Source of the DNA: Lishizhenia tianjinensis
GTDB lineage: Bacteria; Bacteroidota; Bacteroidia; Flavobacteriales_D; Crocinitomicaceae
Assembly (NCBI GenBank): GCA_945863425.1
Contig: CAMBBW010000007.1
Span: 1 to 34,529 of the forward strand
Direction: 5' to 3'
Length of the DNA: 34,529 nucleotides
A model generated the notes under the pieces. It was not told the DNA's origin. It saw nothing but the letters and a program-made list of their open reading frames with translations, and searched no databases. The position numbers and the translations under genes were made by a program. Below, in pieces: positions 8,617 through 21,263 of the stretch. Within the stretch, counting starts at the first letter, position 1. Each line of letters opens with the position of its first letter.

Positions 8617-11352
8617 ATGAAAACATTTTATTCATTTATAGTACTATTTTTCTGGATTTTAACAGTTAACTTCTCTAGTGCTCAACCCGTTAATTTGTGT
8701 CTGGGTGCTGATGCCACAATCTGTGCTGGACAAGCTGTTACAATTACGAACTGCAATTCTGGTAACAATGCAAATAATGCAGCTGGTATTTATCTAAATG
8801 CCCCATCAAGTGTTAGCTTAACGGATGATGTTTGGTCGGGGGTAGTTAATGTTGGATTTACATTTAACTTTTATGGCCAAAACTATACCCAATGTGTTAT
8901 TGGTTCAAATGGTCTAATTTCATTTAATTCAACTCAAGCGAACCAATATTGTCCCTGGTCCTTAACAGGTGGGCCACTTCCGAACGCCGTTTTAACTGGT
9001 GCAAGAAATTCAATTATGCTCACTTATCAGGATATTAACCCAAGTTTAGGCGGACAAATTCAATACCAAACATTGGGTACTGCTCCGAATAGAAAGTTCG
9101 TGGTGTTATATAAAGACATTTACATGTTTAGTTGTACTTCACAATGTAATTATATGGCAATTGTTTTATACGAAACGACTAATGTTTTTGAGCTGCATAT
9201 TGGAAATAAACCACTGTGTAATTCATGGAACAGCGGGTTAGCAATCCAAGGATCAGAAAATAATCCGATGACGGTTGCACACACAGTTCCAGGGAGAAAT
9301 AATGCAGTATGGTCAGCCAATCAAGATGGTAGAAGATTTACGCCAACAAGCGCTTCAAACACGAACAGTTACACTATTAATCAAATTCCATATGTTATGG
9401 TTAATAGTCCTGGTAGTAATTTTGTCTGGCAAGCAGTAAATGCAACTGGAACAGTTTTAGCGACCTTTCCTTACAATAACGGTGTTCTCAATTTACCTTC
9501 AACAAATCCAAATTATGCCATACCAGCAGGAACATCTGGATACTTCTTATCTGGTGCAGCATGTGGAACAAGTGTTGGTTCTATTACAAGCGACACTACA
9601 TGGTTAACCGTTGCAAATCCAGTATTAACTGGAACTTCCACTCCCGATATTTGTTCACAATCTTTAGGATCAGTTACAGCAGTCCCTGGAGCATCATCTC
9701 CACCTCCTTATACGTTTAGTTGGCCTCTTTTAGGATCATCTAGTCAAACAGTTAATAATGTTGCTGCAGGAACTTATACAGTCTTTATGACTGATGGAAA
9801 TGGTTGTACCGCCAATGGTTCAGTAGTTGTTGGTGACACACCCGCTAGTTTCACAGGGATAACCACTCAAGTTAGTTGTCCTGGCGGATCAGACGGAACA
9901 GCAACAGCAACCATGGTGCCTTCATTAGGAACGGTAACATATTTATGGAGTGATGGACAGACAAGCCAAACAGCAATAGGATTATCTGCTGGGAATTATA
10001 CTTGTACTGTAACATCAAGTATTGGATGTTCGGGTACGGTAAATGTTACGGTAACAGAAATTCCACCAATGATTCTAAGCATAACTAATCAGGTAGACGT
10101 TACTTGTAATTCTGGATCAGATGGTATTGCCCTAATCAATGTAGTTCAAGGAACAGCACCATATACCTATAACTGGGACAATTCATCTTCAACTAGTAAT
10201 ACGGCAACCGATTTAAATGCTAATATTCATACCGTTACTGTAACAGATGCAAACAATTGTATACAAACTATACAAGTTACAATTGGCGAACCTGCACCTC
10301 TTTCAATTGATTTCATCACTCCTGACTCCATGATTTGCCCTAGTACTATTATTAATTTAATAGCAATAGGTTCTGGCGGTTCTTCTCCGTATACCTATAC
10401 TTGGACTGAAAACGGAACAACATTAAATACTGGAAGCAATTTTTCTGTTGAACCAAACGCATCTAACACCCAATATTGCGTTACCCTTTCGGAACAATGC
10501 GGATCACCTACAACTCAAGAATGTGTTGTAATAACTTTTCCAACTCCAATTATACCAAGTGTAGTTCCTGACAAACCAAAAGACTGTATTCCTGGAGAAT
10601 TTACTTTTACAAACACATCTTCGAATGCGGGAGCTGTTTCTTTTACCCAATATGCTTTTTCAAGTGGAGATGTATATAATCTAATTGGAACTGAAAATCT
10701 AACCGCTACTTTTCCAAACGTTGGAGTTTATGATGTTCAAATGACGGTTACATCAAACTATGGGTGTGTTTATACAACTACTTTGGATGATATTATTGAG
10801 GTAACTCCTATTCCGACAGCAGATTTCACTGTTTCAAAAAATCCAGCGACATGGTTCGAAACTGCGATTCAAACATCCGATATATCTTTAGGTAACATTA
10901 CAGTATGGAACTGGGCAAGTCCAGGAGCAGTATCGATTGCTTCGGGTGGCTCTAGTGCTTTGATTACATATCCTGAAGGACAAGTTGGAACTTACCCTAT
11001 AACTCTAACAGTAACAACGGGAGAAGGATGTTCGGATTCTATAACTTTAGAAATTGAAATCGTTCCAGATATTATTATGTACGTTCCAAATTCATTTACT
11101 CCTGATGATGACGAACATAATCAAAACTGGTCCATTCAAATTGATGGAATTGACTTTGAGAATTTTGAACTTGTCCTATACAATCGATGGGGCGAAATGA
11201 TATGGGAATCTCATGATGCTAAAGGAGTTTGGGATGGAACTTATGGTGGAAGAACAGTTTCAAATGGTACTTATATTTGGAAATTATCTTTCAAAGAAAA
11301 GGATAATGATGGACGTAAGTTTTATACAGGATTTGTTAATGTAATTAGATAA
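8617..11352 (+). CDS. Secreted T9SS type-B sorting protein with SprB-like repeats, PKD-like region and gliding-motility C-terminal (CHU_C) domain
   Basis: 911 aa; signal peptide MKTFYSFIVLFFWILTVNFSSAQ; C-terminus MYVPNSFTPDDDEHNQNW...FELVLYNRWGEMIWESHDAKGVWDGTYGGRTVSNGTYIWKLSFKEKDNDGRKFYTGFVNVIR. Confidence 0.92.
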   Translation: MKTFYSFIVLFFWILTVNFSSAQPVNLCLGADATICAGQAVTITNCNSGNNANNAAGIYLNAPSSVSLTDDVWSGVVNVGFTFNFYGQNYTQCVIGSNGLISFNSTQANQYCPWSLTGGPLPNAVLTGARNSIMLTYQDINPSLGGQIQYQTLGTAPNRKFVVLYKDIYMFSCTSQCNYMAIVLYETTNVFELHIGNKPLCNSWNSGLAIQGSENNPMTVAHTVPGRNNAVWSANQDGRRFTPTSASNTNSYTINQIPYVMVNSPGSNFVWQAVNATGTVLATFPYNNGVLNLPSTNPNYAIPAGTSGYFLSGAACGTSVGSITSDTTWLTVANPVLTGTSTPDICSQSLGSVTAVPGASSPPPYTFSWPLLGSSSQTVNNVAAGTYTVFMTDGNGCTANGSVVVGDTPASFTGITTQVSCPGGSDGTATATMVPSLGTVTYLWSDGQTSQTAIGLSAGNYTCTVTSSIGCSGTVNVTVTEIPPMILSITNQVDVTCNSGSDGIALINVVQGTAPYTYNWDNSSSTSNTATDLNANIHTVTVTDANNCIQTIQVTIGEPAPLSIDFITPDSMICPSTIINLIAIGSGGSSPYTYTWTENGTTLNTGSNFSVEPNASNTQYCVTLSEQCGSPTTQECVVITFPTPIIPSVVPDKPKDCIPGEFTFTNTSSNAGAVSFTQYAFSSGDVYNLIGTENLTATFPNVGVYDVQMTVTSNYGCVYTTTLDDIIEVTPIPTADFTVSKNPATWFETAIQTSDISLGNITVWNWASPGAVSIASGGSSALITYPEGQVGTYPITLTVTTGEGCSDSITLEIEIVPDIIMYVPNSFTPDDDEHNQNWSIQIDGIDFENFELVLYNRWGEMIWESHDAKGVWDGTYGGRTVSNGTYIWKLSFKEKDNDGRKFYTGFVNVIR
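9625..10300 (+). repeat. Three divergent SprB-like protein repeats within the 8617 CDS (approximate bounds)
   Basis: PYTFSWPLLGSSSQTVNNVAAGTYTVFMTDGNGCTANGSVVVGD / VTYLWSDGQTSQTAIGLSAGNYTCTVTSSIGCSGTVNVTVTE / PYTYNWDNSSSTSNTATDLNANIHTVTVTDANNCIQTIQVTIGE. Confidence 0.8.
11077..11349 (+). other. CHU_C / gliding motility-associated C-terminal sorting domain (type B T9SS signal)
   Basis: Starts at MYVPNSFTP; contains YNRWGEMIWES, WDGTYGGRTVSNGTYIW. Confidence 0.9.
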
Positions 11353-11355
11353 TTC

Positions 11356-12090
11356 ATGAGGAAGATTTTACTGGGATTTATTTTGTTTGCTTTATTAATA
11401 TCTTGTGATATTATAAACAATACGATTCAAACTATTGATGTTTCTAACAAAGGAAATGCACCTGCCTTAACTAATGATGAAGTAATTTCAGGTTTAAAAG
11501 AAGCCTTACAAGTAGGGATTAAAAATTCAGTTGAATTAACATCCATAACAGATGGGTTTTTAAAAAATGAAACAATACGTCTACCTTTTCCACAAGATGC
11601 CATTAAAGTTAAAGAAAAAGCAATTGAATTTGGTCTTTCTGGTCAAGTTGAGAAATTTGAGACTACCTTAAACAGAGCAGCTGAAGAAGCAACAAAGGAA
11701 GCATTACCTATTTTTAAAGAGGCAATTCTAACTATGTCAGTTCAAGATGGTTTTACAATTTTGAAAGGTGGCGATGGTGCCGCAACTAAGTTTTTAAAGG
11801 ATCAAACAACAGCGAAATTAGTCGCAGCTTTTAGTCCTAAAGTAAAAGAAGCTACATCCAAAGTAAAACTTACGGAATCTTGGACACCCATAATTAATCG
11901 TTACAATCAAGCAATGACATTAACTGGTGGACAAAAATTAAATCCTGATTTAGATGCCTATATAACTGAAAAAGCAATCACAGGATTATTTTTCATGGTT
12001 GAGAAGGAAGAAAATAAAATAAGAAAAGATCCTGCCGCACGCGTAACAGATATCTTAATGAAAGTTTTTGGTAGTATTACTAATAAATAG
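11356..12090 (+). CDS. DUF4197 family lipoprotein
   Basis: 244 aa; lipobox LISC; LTNDEVISGLKEALQVGIKNSVELTS...RLPFPQDAIKVKEKAIEFGL...FNRA-like pattern...ITEKAITGLFFMVEKEENKIRKDPAARVTDILMKVFG typical of DUF4197. Confidence 0.88.
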   Translation: MRKILLGFILFALLISCDIINNTIQTIDVSNKGNAPALTNDEVISGLKEALQVGIKNSVELTSITDGFLKNETIRLPFPQDAIKVKEKAIEFGLSGQVEKFETTLNRAAEEATKEALPIFKEAILTMSVQDGFTILKGGDGAATKFLKDQTTAKLVAAFSPKVKEATSKVKLTESWTPIINRYNQAMTLTGGQKLNPDLDAYITEKAITGLFFMVEKEENKIRKDPAARVTDILMKVFGSITNK

Positions 12091-12093
12091 GAC

Positions 12094-12954
12094 TTGGATT
12101 ATCCTCTTTCAGAATTAGTTTTAAATGATAAAGGGCAAGTTTATCACTTGGGATTACATCCTGAAAATCTTGCACACAAAATTATTTTAGTTGGAGATCA
12201 AGATCGTGTAGGATTGATTAGTCAATTTTTTGATTCAATTGAACATAAATCATCCCATCGTGAATTCGTCTGTCATACAGGCACATATAAAAACAAAAAG
12301 ATTTCTGCATTATCGACAGGAATTGGTACCGATAATATCGATATTGTTATCAACGAATTAGATGCACTTGTAAATATAGATTTAGTTAAAAGATCTGATA
12401 AGCGAGAACTGACGTCTTTAGAAATTGTCCGAATTGGTACATGTGGAATATTACAAAAAAACATTCCAGTTCACTCATGGATAGTTTCGTCATTTGCATT
12501 AGGCCTTGATAATGTAGCTCATTTTTATTCTATCGAATTTTCTAAGGAAGAAATTGAAATGGGAAATAAACTGACATCATTCATTGACTTACCCAGTTCC
12601 ATAAAACCTTATTTTATTGAGTCAAATAAAAGTATTACAAATAGACTAATTTCTGACAAGACGTTTAATGGAATTACAATAACAAGCTCAGGATTTTATG
12701 GGCCACAAGGCAGGAAGCTAAGATTGAAAACGCACACTGAAGAATTACAGATAAAACTAGGTCAGTATAAATCAAATCTCCCGGTAATAAATTTCGAAAT
12801 GGAAAGTTCTGCATTATTTGCATTGGGCAGAGAACTCGGGCATAAGTGTTCAACCATTTGCCTTGGAGTAGCAAATAGACCAAATATGGAATTTTCTAAG
12901 GGGTATCAAAAAGAAATGGAAGGTCTTATTTTATATACTCTTGATAGAATTTAA
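12094..12954 (+). CDS. Nucleoside phosphorylase (uridine phosphorylase-like), TTG start
   Basis: 286 aa; ILVGDQDRVGLISQFFD, FVCHTGTYKNKKISALSTGIGTDNIDIVINELDAL, IVRIGTCGILQ, NFEMESSALFALGRELGHKCSTICLGVANRP. Start codon at 12094 is TTG, 3 nt after the upstream stop. Confidence 0.85.
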   Translation: MDYPLSELVLNDKGQVYHLGLHPENLAHKIILVGDQDRVGLISQFFDSIEHKSSHREFVCHTGTYKNKKISALSTGIGTDNIDIVINELDALVNIDLVKRSDKRELTSLEIVRIGTCGILQKNIPVHSWIVSSFALGLDNVAHFYSIEFSKEEIEMGNKLTSFIDLPSSIKPYFIESNKSITNRLISDKTFNGITITSSGFYGPQGRKLRLKTHTEELQIKLGQYKSNLPVINFEMESSALFALGRELGHKCSTICLGVANRPNMEFSKGYQKEMEGLILYTLDRI

Positions 12955-13033
12955 TTAAAAAATTCAACTCAATTCTTCCATTAGAATATTTTTCTCACTA
13001 TTTTCTGTAATAAATAAAATAGCGTATTTAAAC

Positions 13034-13062
13034 AAAAAAGGCTATCATTTCTGACAGCCTTT
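13034..13062 (-). terminator. Rho-independent terminator downstream of rpoC
   Basis: AAAGGCT (13037-13043) pairs with AGCCTTT (13056-13062), extended by an inner TCA/TGA pairing; followed on the minus strand by a T-tract. Confidence 0.75.
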
Positions 13063-13081
13063 AACTAATACAAATTAAATA

Positions 13082-16000
13082 TTATATTTCTTCTTTCAAT
13101 TTTTGTAATTCCTCGTTTGATCCTACAATTTGATTTTGGAAATTTCGGACACCTGTTCCAGCAGGGATTAAATGACCTACAATTACATTTTCTTTTAATC
13201 CTAATAACCAATCTTCTTTTCCAGAAATTGCAGCCTCGTTAAGAACTTTGGTTGTTTCTTGGAAAGATGCAGCTGAAATAAAGGATTGCGTTTGAAGTGA
13301 AGCCCTTGTAATACCTTGAAGTAACGGACGAGAAGTAGCAGGAGTTGCTTCCCTAGCTTCAACCATTTTCTTATCTGCTCGTTTCAATTGAGAATTTTCA
13401 TCTCTCAATTTTCGCGAAGAAACAATTTGTCCAGCCTTCAAATTTTCAGAATCACCAGAGTCATCAACCACCATCATCCCAAACAAATCATCATTGGCGG
13501 TCATGATATCCGCTTTATGAATTGACTGTCCCTCAAGGAAACGTGTATCACCAGATTCAATAATTTCATTTTTAAGCATCATCTGACGAACAATGACTTC
13601 AAAATGTTTATCATTAATCTTAACCCCTTGTAAACGATATACTTCTTGGATTTCATTAACAATATACTCTTGAACTTTTGTCGGACCTTCAATATTCAAA
13701 ATATCGATTGGAGTGATCGCACCATCAGATAAAGCTGATCCTGCACGCACATAATCATTTTCCTGAACCAAGATATGTTTGGATAGTGGAACCATGTATT
13801 TTTTCTCCTCACCCGTTCTTGAAATAACAGAAATTTCACGATTACCACGTTTGATTTTTCCAAATTGAGCTGTTCCATCAATTTCAGCTACAACGGCTGG
13901 ATTAGAAGGATTACGTGCTTCAAACAATTCAGTTACTCGTGGAAGACCTCCTGTTATATCACCTGTTTTTCCAGCTAATCGAGGTATTTTTACTAGAATC
14001 TCACCAGCCTCAATCTTAATGCCTTCTGCTACAGATATATGCGCATCAACAGGTAAAGAATATTCTCTTAATATTTCTTTCGATTTCGGGTCAATGATGT
14101 GAATACTTGGACTTCTCTTTTTATCTCTTGTTTCGATGATTACTTTTTCAGTAAAACCAGTTTGCTCATCGACCTCCTCTCTAAAGGTTATCCCTTCAAC
14201 GATACTATCAAAAACTACTTTACCCGGAACTTCAGAAATAATCAAGGCATTGTATGGATCCCATTTACAAATTACATCGCCTTTCTTAATTTTATCTCCC
14301 GTTTTAACCATTATGTCAGATCCATAAGGAATATTGGCATTCATAACCACAATTCCTGTTTTATCATCCGTAATTTTCAATTCAGCAGAACGACCAACAA
14401 CAATTGAACGAATAGTACCATCCGTATTTACTTTTTCTATTGTTCTAAGTTCATCAATCTCTAATTTACCATTAGCTTTTGCTTTGATGTCAGAAATATC
14501 AGCGACATTGGATGCAGTACCCCCCACGTGGAATGTACGCAATGTTAACTGTGTTCCTGGCTCTCCGATTGACTGTGCGGCAATTACACCAACGGCATCA
14601 CCCAATTGGGCTAAACGGTGGTTAGATAGGTTTCGTCCGTAACATTTTGAACAAACACCTTTACGCATTTCACACGTCAAAACAGAACGAATCTCAACTT
14701 CTTCAATTCCTGCGGTTTCAATTGCTAAGGCAACTTCTTCAGAAATTAATTCTCCTGAAGCTATAATTAATTGATCAGAATCTGGTAGATAAACATCATG
14801 AACAGATGTTCTACCTAAAATTCTATCATATAATGGTTCAACAACTTCATCATTTTTCTTTAATGCAGTTGCAACAATACCTCTTAATGTTCCACAATCA
14901 TTTGAATTAATGACAACATCTTGAGCAACATCAACTAAGCGTCGTGTTAAGTATCCAGCATCAGCCGTTTTAAGAGCAGTATCTGCAAGACCTTTACGTG
15001 CACCGTGAGTTGAAATAAAATACTCCAAAATGGACAATCCTTCTTTAAAATTTGATAGGATCGGATTCTCGATTATTTCCTGAGCACTTGCACCAGACTT
15101 TTGTGGTTTTGCCATCAATCCCCTCATTCCTGATAACTGACGAATTTGTTCTTTGGAGCCCCTTGCACCAGAATCAAACATCATATAGATTGAATTAAAA
15201 CCTTGGCGGTCACTTTTCAATTGATCCATTAATGTTTGAGTCAATTTGGCATTGGTATGAGTCCAGATATCAATAATTTGGTTATATCTCTCATTATTAG
15301 TAATGAGACCCATATTGTAATTCATCATTACCTCTTTCACATCAGTATCTGCTTTTAGTACTAATTCATCTTTCTCTTTCGGGATAATAACATCATCCAA
15401 ATTAAAAGACAGACCTCCTCTGAAAGCCATTTCATATCCCAATCCTTTGATATCATCTAAAAATTGAGCAGTGCGAGAAGTACCAGAAATTTTCAAGACA
15501 TTACCAATGATATCTCTTAACGCTTTTTTAGTCAATACATCATTTATAAATCCTACTTCTCTTGGAACTTTTTCATTAAACATTACTCTACCACAAGTGG
15601 TTTCAATAAGCATTAATGCAGGTTCCTTGTTTTCATTTAAATCGTAGGATTTAACTTTAATATGAGCATGCAAATCCAATTTATTTTCATTGTAAGCAAT
15701 AATTACTTCTTCGGGTGAATAAAAGGTACTTCCTTCACCTTTAACGATTGCATCTGTCGTACTTTTCTTACCTTTAGTTATGTAATACAATCCCAAAACC
15801 ATATCCTGAGATGGTACAGCAATAGGTGCTCCATTGGCTGGATTTAATATATTATGAGATGCCAACATCAACATTTGAGCTTCTAAAATAGCAGCATTAC
15901 CTAGTGGCAAATGTACAGCCATTTGATCCCCATCAAAATCCGCATTGAAGGCAGTTGTAACCAACGGGTGTAAACGAATCGCTTTACCTTCAATCAATTT

Positions 16001-17371
16001 TGGTTGAAACGCTTGAATTCCCAAACGGTGCAAAGTTGGTGCTCTATTCAAAAGAACAGGATGTCCTTTCAAAATATTCTCCAGAATATCCCAAACAATT
16101 GGTTCTTTACGATCAACAATTTTCTTTGCTGATTTAACTGTTTTTACAATACCACGTTCGATCATCTTACGAATTACAAACGGTTTATATAGTTCCGCAG
16201 CCATGTCTTTTGGCAAACCACACTCATGTAATTTCAAATCCGGACCAACAACAATTACAGAACGAGCAGAATAATCAACACGTTTTCCAAGTAAATTTTG
16301 ACGAAAACGACCTTGTTTACCTTTTAATGAATCAGACAAAGATTTTAAAGCCCGATTTGATTCAGTTTTTACGGCACTCGCTTTTCTTGAGTTATCAAAT
16401 AAAGAGTCTACAGATTCCTGTAACATTCTTTTTTCATTACGCAAAATAACTTCAGGCGCTTTAATTTCGATTAATCTTTTTAAACGATTATTACGAATAA
16501 TTACCCTTCTATACAAATCATTTAAATCCGAAGTTGCGAATCTTCCTCCATCTAATGGAACCAAAGGACGTAATTCAGGTGGAATAACAGGAACAACCTT
16601 CACAATCATCCATTCTGGCCTGTTATCAATACGTTTTTGAGAATCACGCATTGACTCAACTACCTGAAGTCTTTTTAATGCTTCATTTTTACGTTGAACA
16701 GAAGTTTCATGATTCGCTTGATAGCGCAGGTCATACGATAACTGTTCTAAGTCAAGATTTCTCAATAAATCATGTAATGCTTCAGCTCCCATTTTAGCGA
16801 TAAACTTATTGGGATCATTATCATCTAAGTATTGATTTTCTTTTGGTAGAGCATCTAAAATATCCAAATATTCTTCTTCAGTTAAAAAATCTGTTTCTTT
16901 TAAATGAATACCATCCAAAGTATTTGCTAAACCAGCATGGATAACAACATATCTCTCATAATAGATAATTTGATCTAATTTTTTAGTTGGTAAACCCAAC
17001 ATGTAACCAATTTTATTTGGTAAAGATCTAAAATACCAAATATGAGCGACTGGTACAACCAATGAAATGTGTCCCATACGTTCACGGCGTACTTTCTTTT
17101 CCGTTACTTCAACTCCACAGCGGTCGCAAACAATTCCTTTATAACGAATTCTTTTGTATTTCCCACAATGGCATTCATAGTCTTTAACAGGTCCAAAAAT
17201 ACGTTCACAGAATAAACCATCTCTTTCAGGTTTATAAGTTCGATAATTAATGGTTTCCGGTTTCAATACTTCACCACTAGATTGCTCAAGAATAAGTTCT
17301 GGAGATGCTAGTGAAATGGTTATTTTATTAAAACTACTTTGTTTTTTTGGTGTTTCTTTTCTAAAAGTCAT
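13082..17371 (-). CDS. rpoC: DNA-directed RNA polymerase subunit beta'
   Basis: 1429 aa; [36 protein letters not shown] (Zn site), [15 protein letters not shown] catalytic motif, [16 protein letters not shown]. Confidence 0.99.
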   Translation of the reverse strand: MTFRKETPKKQSSFNKITISLASPELILEQSSGEVLKPETINYRTYKPERDGLFCERIFGPVKDYECHCGKYKRIRYKGIVCDRCGVEVTEKKVRRERMGHISLVVPVAHIWYFRSLPNKIGYMLGLPTKKLDQIIYYERYVVIHAGLANTLDGIHLKETDFLTEEEYLDILDALPKENQYLDDNDPNKFIAKMGAEALHDLLRNLDLEQLSYDLRYQANHETSVQRKNEALKRLQVVESMRDSQKRIDNRPEWMIVKVVPVIPPELRPLVPLDGGRFATSDLNDLYRRVIIRNNRLKRLIEIKAPEVILRNEKRMLQESVDSLFDNSRKASAVKTESNRALKSLSDSLKGKQGRFRQNLLGKRVDYSARSVIVVGPDLKLHECGLPKDMAAELYKPFVIRKMIERGIVKTVKSAKKIVDRKEPIVWDILENILKGHPVLLNRAPTLHRLGIQAFQPKLIEGKAIRLHPLVTTAFNADFDGDQMAVHLPLGNAAILEAQMLMLASHNILNPANGAPIAVPSQDMVLGLYYITKGKKSTTDAIVKGEGSTFYSPEEVIIAYNENKLDLHAHIKVKSYDLNENKEPALMLIETTCGRVMFNEKVPREVGFINDVLTKKALRDIIGNVLKISGTSRTAQFLDDIKGLGYEMAFRGGLSFNLDDVIIPKEKDELVLKADTDVKEVMMNYNMGLITNNERYNQIIDIWTHTNAKLTQTLMDQLKSDRQGFNSIYMMFDSGARGSKEQIRQLSGMRGLMAKPQKSGASAQEIIENPILSNFKEGLSILEYFISTHGARKGLADTALKTADAGYLTRRLVDVAQDVVINSNDCGTLRGIVATALKKNDEVVEPLYDRILGRTSVHDVYLPDSDQLIIASGELISEEVALAIETAGIEEVEIRSVLTCEMRKGVCSKCYGRNLSNHRLAQLGDAVGVIAAQSIGEPGTQLTLRTFHVGGTASNVADISDIKAKANGKLEIDELRTIEKVNTDGTIRSIVVGRSAELKITDDKTGIVVMNANIPYGSDIMVKTGDKIKKGDVICKWDPYNALIISEVPGKVVFDSIVEGITFREEVDEQTGFTEKVIIETRDKKRSPSIHIIDPKSKEILREYSLPVDAHISVAEGIKIEAGEILVKIPRLAGKTGDITGGLPRVTELFEARNPSNPAVVAEIDGTAQFGKIKRGNREISVISRTGEEKKYMVPLSKHILVQENDYVRAGSALSDGAITPIDILNIEGPTKVQEYIVNEIQEVYRLQGVKINDKHFEVIVRQMMLKNEIIESGDTRFLEGQSIHKADIMTANDDLFGMMVVDDSGDSENLKAGQIVSSRKLRDENSQLKRADKKMVEAREATPATSRPLLQGITRASLQTQSFISAASFQETTKVLNEAAISGKEDWLLGLKENVIVGHLIPAGTGVRNFQNQIVGSNEELQKLKEEI

Positions 17372-17397
17372 TTTTACTTTATTTAGTTAAGACTTAA

Positions 17398-20300
17398 TTA
17401 ATCTAACGAAATGTTTAAACACAAACCGCGTAACTCATGCAGTAATACATTAAATGATTCAGGAATACCTGGTTCAGGAATGTTATCACCTTTAACAATT
17501 GCTTCATAGGCTTTCGCTCTACCGACAACGTCATCCGATTTAACAGTTAGTATCTCTTGAAGGATATTAGCTGCACCATACGCTTCAATCGCCCAAACCT
17601 CCATCTCTCCAAATCTTTGTCCACCAAATTGTGCTTTACCACCAAGAGGCTGCTGTGTGATTAGGGAGTATGGTCCGATAGATCGAGCATGCATTTTATC
17701 ATCTACCATGTGGGATAATTTCAACATATAGATAATACCTACAGTTGCAGGTTGGTGGAATTTTTCACCAGTACCACCATCATATAAATATGTTTTTCCA
17801 GATCTAGGAACTCCAGCTTTATCAGTTAACTCGTTGATTTCTTGAGGTGTTGCGCCATCAAAAATTGGAGTAGCGAACTTCACACCCAACTTTTCTCCAG
17901 CCCAACCCAACACAGTTTCATAAATTTGACCAAGGTTCATACGAGATGGCACCCCTAGTGGATTTAATACAATATCAACTGGTGTTCCATCTTCCAAAAA
18001 TGGCATATCTTCTTGGCGTACAATATTGGCAACAATACCTTTATTACCGTGACGTCCTGCCATTTTATCACCCACTTTCAATTTACGCTTCTTAGCGACG
18101 TATACCTTAGCTAATTTAACAATACCTGCTGGAAGTTCATCACCTACAGAAATATGAAATTTCTTACGCTTATAGATACCTAATAAATCGTTTGCCTTAA
18201 TATTAAAGTTATGTAATAAACGGATAACTAATTGGTTAACATCTTGCTCGGCTGTCCAATGTAACGGATTTACAATAGTATAATCAATTGAAAGCAAATT
18301 CTTTTGATTGAATTTAGTTCCTTTTTTAATTATTTCCTCTTTATAATTATTGAAAACTCCTGAGGTTTTGTGTTCACCAAGAATAAGAATTAACTTATCA
18401 ACTAATTGATCCTTCAATTTAGCTAATTCAATTTGATATTCAGATTCTAGCTGATCCAAAGCTGGTTTATCTTGAGATTTTGTTTTTCTATCTTTAATTG
18501 CTCTTGAGAACAATTTTTTATTGATAACAACTCCACGCAGTGACGGTCCAGCTTTTAAAGAAGCATCTTTAACATCACCTGCTTTATCGCCAAAAATCGC
18601 ACGTAATAATTTTTCTTCAGGAGATGGATCTGTCTCACCTTTTGGAGTGATTTTTCCAATTAGAATATCACCTTCTTTAATTTCTGCACCAATTCTAATA
18701 AGACCATTTTCATCTAAATCCTTTGTTGCCTCTTCACTAACATTTGGAATATCAGAAGTTAACTCCTCCATTCCACGTTTTGTGTCACGTACTTCTAACG
18801 AGTACTCATCAATGTGTATTGAGGTAAAAATATCATCACGAACAACTCGTTCAGAAATAACAATCGCATCTTCAAAGTTATATCCTTTCCATGGCATAAA
18901 TGCCACTTTCAGATTTTGTCCTAAGGCTAATTCACCTTGCTGTGTTGCATACCCTTCACACAATACTTGACCTTTAGATACTCGATCTCCTTTAGAAACA
19001 ATAGGTTTCAAATTGATACAAGTACTTTGATTGGTTTTCATGAATTTAATCAGGTTGTAGGTAATAACCTCACTTTCAAAACTCACTAATTTATCAGCAT
19101 CGGTCCAATCATATCTTATAGTAATTTGATTTGCATCAACATACTCAACAACACCAGTTCCTTCAGCATTAATTAAAACACGTGAATCTCTCGCAACTAA
19201 TCGTTCGATTCCAGTTCCCACGATTGGAGAATTTGGTCTCAACAATGGTACAGCTTGACGCTGCATGTTAGATCCCATCAAGGCCCTATTGGCATCATCA
19301 TGTTCCAAGAAAGGAATCGAGGAAGCTGCAATCGATGCAATTTGATTTGCTCCAACATCAATTAAATTAATTTTCTTCGGTTCAACTAACGGAAAGTCTC
19401 CCTCAAATCGAGCTTTAACTAAATCACTTAATAACGCACCTTTATCGTCCATTTGAACGTTAGCTTGAGCAATCATTTTTTCATCTTCCTCTTCTGCAGC
19501 AAAGTAAATTGGCTGTTTTGCCATTTGTACCTTACCATTCTCAACTTCTCGATAAGGAGTTTCAATGAATCCAAGTTTATTAACTTTAGCAAAAACACAA
19601 AGCGATGAAATCAAACCAATATTTGGTCCTTCAGGAGTTTCAATTGTACAAAGACGTCCATAATGCGTATAGTGAACATCTCTCACCTCAAAACCAGCAC
19701 GTTCTCTGGATAAACCACCAGGTCCAAGGGCAGACAATCTTCTTTTGTGAGTTACCTCAGACAAAGGATTAGTCTGATCCATAAACTGCGACAACTGATT
19801 TGTTCCAAAGAAAGAGTTGATTACAGAAGACAGTGTTTTCGCATTAATTAAGTCTATCGGAGTAAAAACCTCGTTATCACGTACATTCATACGCTCGCGA
19901 ATTGTTCTAGCCATACGAGCTAAACCAACGCCAAATTGAGCATATAATTGTTCTCCCACCGTTCTAACACGACGATTAGAAAGGTGATCAATATCATCTA
20001 CATCAGCCTTGGAATTAATTAATTCAATTAAATACTGAATAATTGAAATAATATCTTTTTTCGTTAAAACTCGAGATTCTTCAGATTGATCTGTCTTAAG
20101 TTTTTTATTCATTCTAAAACGACCAACCTCACCTAAATCATAACGTGTATCAGAGAAAAATAATTTCTCAAATACATTTTTGGCTGTTTCATAATCAGGT
20201 GGTTCAGCGTTACGCAATTGTCTATAAATATGTTCAATAGCTTCTTTTTCGCTATTAGATGTATCTTTTTGTAACGTATTATAAATAATGGTAAAATCAA

Positions 20301-21210
20301 TATTAGCACCATCTTCTTTATGAAGAATAACTGCCTTCGCACCTGAATCCATAATAGCTTCAATATGCTCTTCTTTCAAAATTGTTTCTCGATCCAATAA
20401 AACTTCATTACGTTCAATGGAAACAACTTCACCAGTATCTTCATCTACAAAATCCTCAATCCATGTTTTTAAAACTCTAGCTGCCAATCGACGATCGATA
20501 AGTTTTTTCGCATTTGCTTTATTCACTTTTACCTCATCTGCCAAACCAAATATCTCAAGGATATCTTTATCAGCTTCATAACCAATAGCTCTTAATAACG
20601 TAGTTACTGGTAATTTCTTTTTACGATCAATGTACGCATACATTACGCCATTGATATCTGTAGCGAATTCGATCCAAGATCCTTTGAAAGGAATTATTCG
20701 CGCAGAATATAATTTTGTTCCATTTGCATGGCGGCTTTGGCCAAAGAAAACACCAGGTGAACGATGTAATTGTGAAACGATAACCCGCTCTGCACCATTA
20801 ATAACAAATGAGCCTTTGGGCGTCATATATGGAATTGTACCAAGATAAACATCTTGTACGATAGTTTCAAAATCTTCGTGTTCAGGATCTGTACAATATA
20901 ACTTTAATTTTGCTTTTAAAGGTACACTGTAGGTAAGACCTCTTTCGATACATTCAGCAATTGTATAACGAGGTGGATCAATAAAATAATCCAGGAACTC
21001 AAGTACAAATTGGTTTCTAGTATCCGTAATTGGAAAATTTTCAGCAAAAACTTTATATAAGCCTTCACTTTCTCTATTTTCTGGAGTAGTTTCTAACTGA
21101 AAAAACTCTTGAAAAGATTTCAATTGAATTTCTAAAAAATCAGGATATTCAAACTGATTTTTACTTGATGCAAAACTGATCCTTTCAGTTGTATTTTTTT
21201 GTGTTGCCAA
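17398..21210 (-). CDS. rpoB: DNA-directed RNA polymerase subunit beta
   Basis: 1270 aa; [68 protein letters not shown] (rifampicin region); [12 protein letters not shown]. Confidence 0.99.
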   Translation of the reverse strand: MATQKNTTERISFASSKNQFEYPDFLEIQLKSFQEFFQLETTPENRESEGLYKVFAENFPITDTRNQFVLEFLDYFIDPPRYTIAECIERGLTYSVPLKAKLKLYCTDPEHEDFETIVQDVYLGTIPYMTPKGSFVINGAERVIVSQLHRSPGVFFGQSRHANGTKLYSARIIPFKGSWIEFATDINGVMYAYIDRKKKLPVTTLLRAIGYEADKDILEIFGLADEVKVNKANAKKLIDRRLAARVLKTWIEDFVDEDTGEVVSIERNEVLLDRETILKEEHIEAIMDSGAKAVILHKEDGANIDFTIIYNTLQKDTSNSEKEAIEHIYRQLRNAEPPDYETAKNVFEKLFFSDTRYDLGEVGRFRMNKKLKTDQSEESRVLTKKDIISIIQYLIELINSKADVDDIDHLSNRRVRTVGEQLYAQFGVGLARMARTIRERMNVRDNEVFTPIDLINAKTLSSVINSFFGTNQLSQFMDQTNPLSEVTHKRRLSALGPGGLSRERAGFEVRDVHYTHYGRLCTIETPEGPNIGLISSLCVFAKVNKLGFIETPYREVENGKVQMAKQPIYFAAEEEDEKMIAQANVQMDDKGALLSDLVKARFEGDFPLVEPKKINLIDVGANQIASIAASSIPFLEHDDANRALMGSNMQRQAVPLLRPNSPIVGTGIERLVARDSRVLINAEGTGVVEYVDANQITIRYDWTDADKLVSFESEVITYNLIKFMKTNQSTCINLKPIVSKGDRVSKGQVLCEGYATQQGELALGQNLKVAFMPWKGYNFEDAIVISERVVRDDIFTSIHIDEYSLEVRDTKRGMEELTSDIPNVSEEATKDLDENGLIRIGAEIKEGDILIGKITPKGETDPSPEEKLLRAIFGDKAGDVKDASLKAGPSLRGVVINKKLFSRAIKDRKTKSQDKPALDQLESEYQIELAKLKDQLVDKLILILGEHKTSGVFNNYKEEIIKKGTKFNQKNLLSIDYTIVNPLHWTAEQDVNQLVIRLLHNFNIKANDLLGIYKRKKFHISVGDELPAGIVKLAKVYVAKKRKLKVGDKMAGRHGNKGIVANIVRQEDMPFLEDGTPVDIVLNPLGVPSRMNLGQIYETVLGWAGEKLGVKFATPIFDGATPQEINELTDKAGVPRSGKTYLYDGGTGEKFHQPATVGIIYMLKLSHMVDDKMHARSIGPYSLITQQPLGGKAQFGGQRFGEMEVWAIEAYGAANILQEILTVKSDDVVGRAKAYEAIVKGDNIPEPGIPESFNVLLHELRGLCLNISLD

Positions 21211-21263
21211 GGTTCAACAGTTTTAATTTATAAAAAACAAGATACGCTAAAAAAGATGACTTT

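Noticed and set aside
9625-10300. Repeat region considered as possible CRISPR or DNA repeat
   Set aside because: Repeats are diverged at nucleotide level and only visible in protein (SprB-like modules).
14099-14642. Several plus-strand ORFs of 63-102 aa opposite rpoC
   Set aside because: Antisense to highly conserved rpoC; low-complexity compositions with no recognisable domain.
18521-18970. 149-aa plus-strand ORF
   Set aside because: Antisense to conserved rpoB coding sequence; Ser/Ile/Pro-rich shadow composition.
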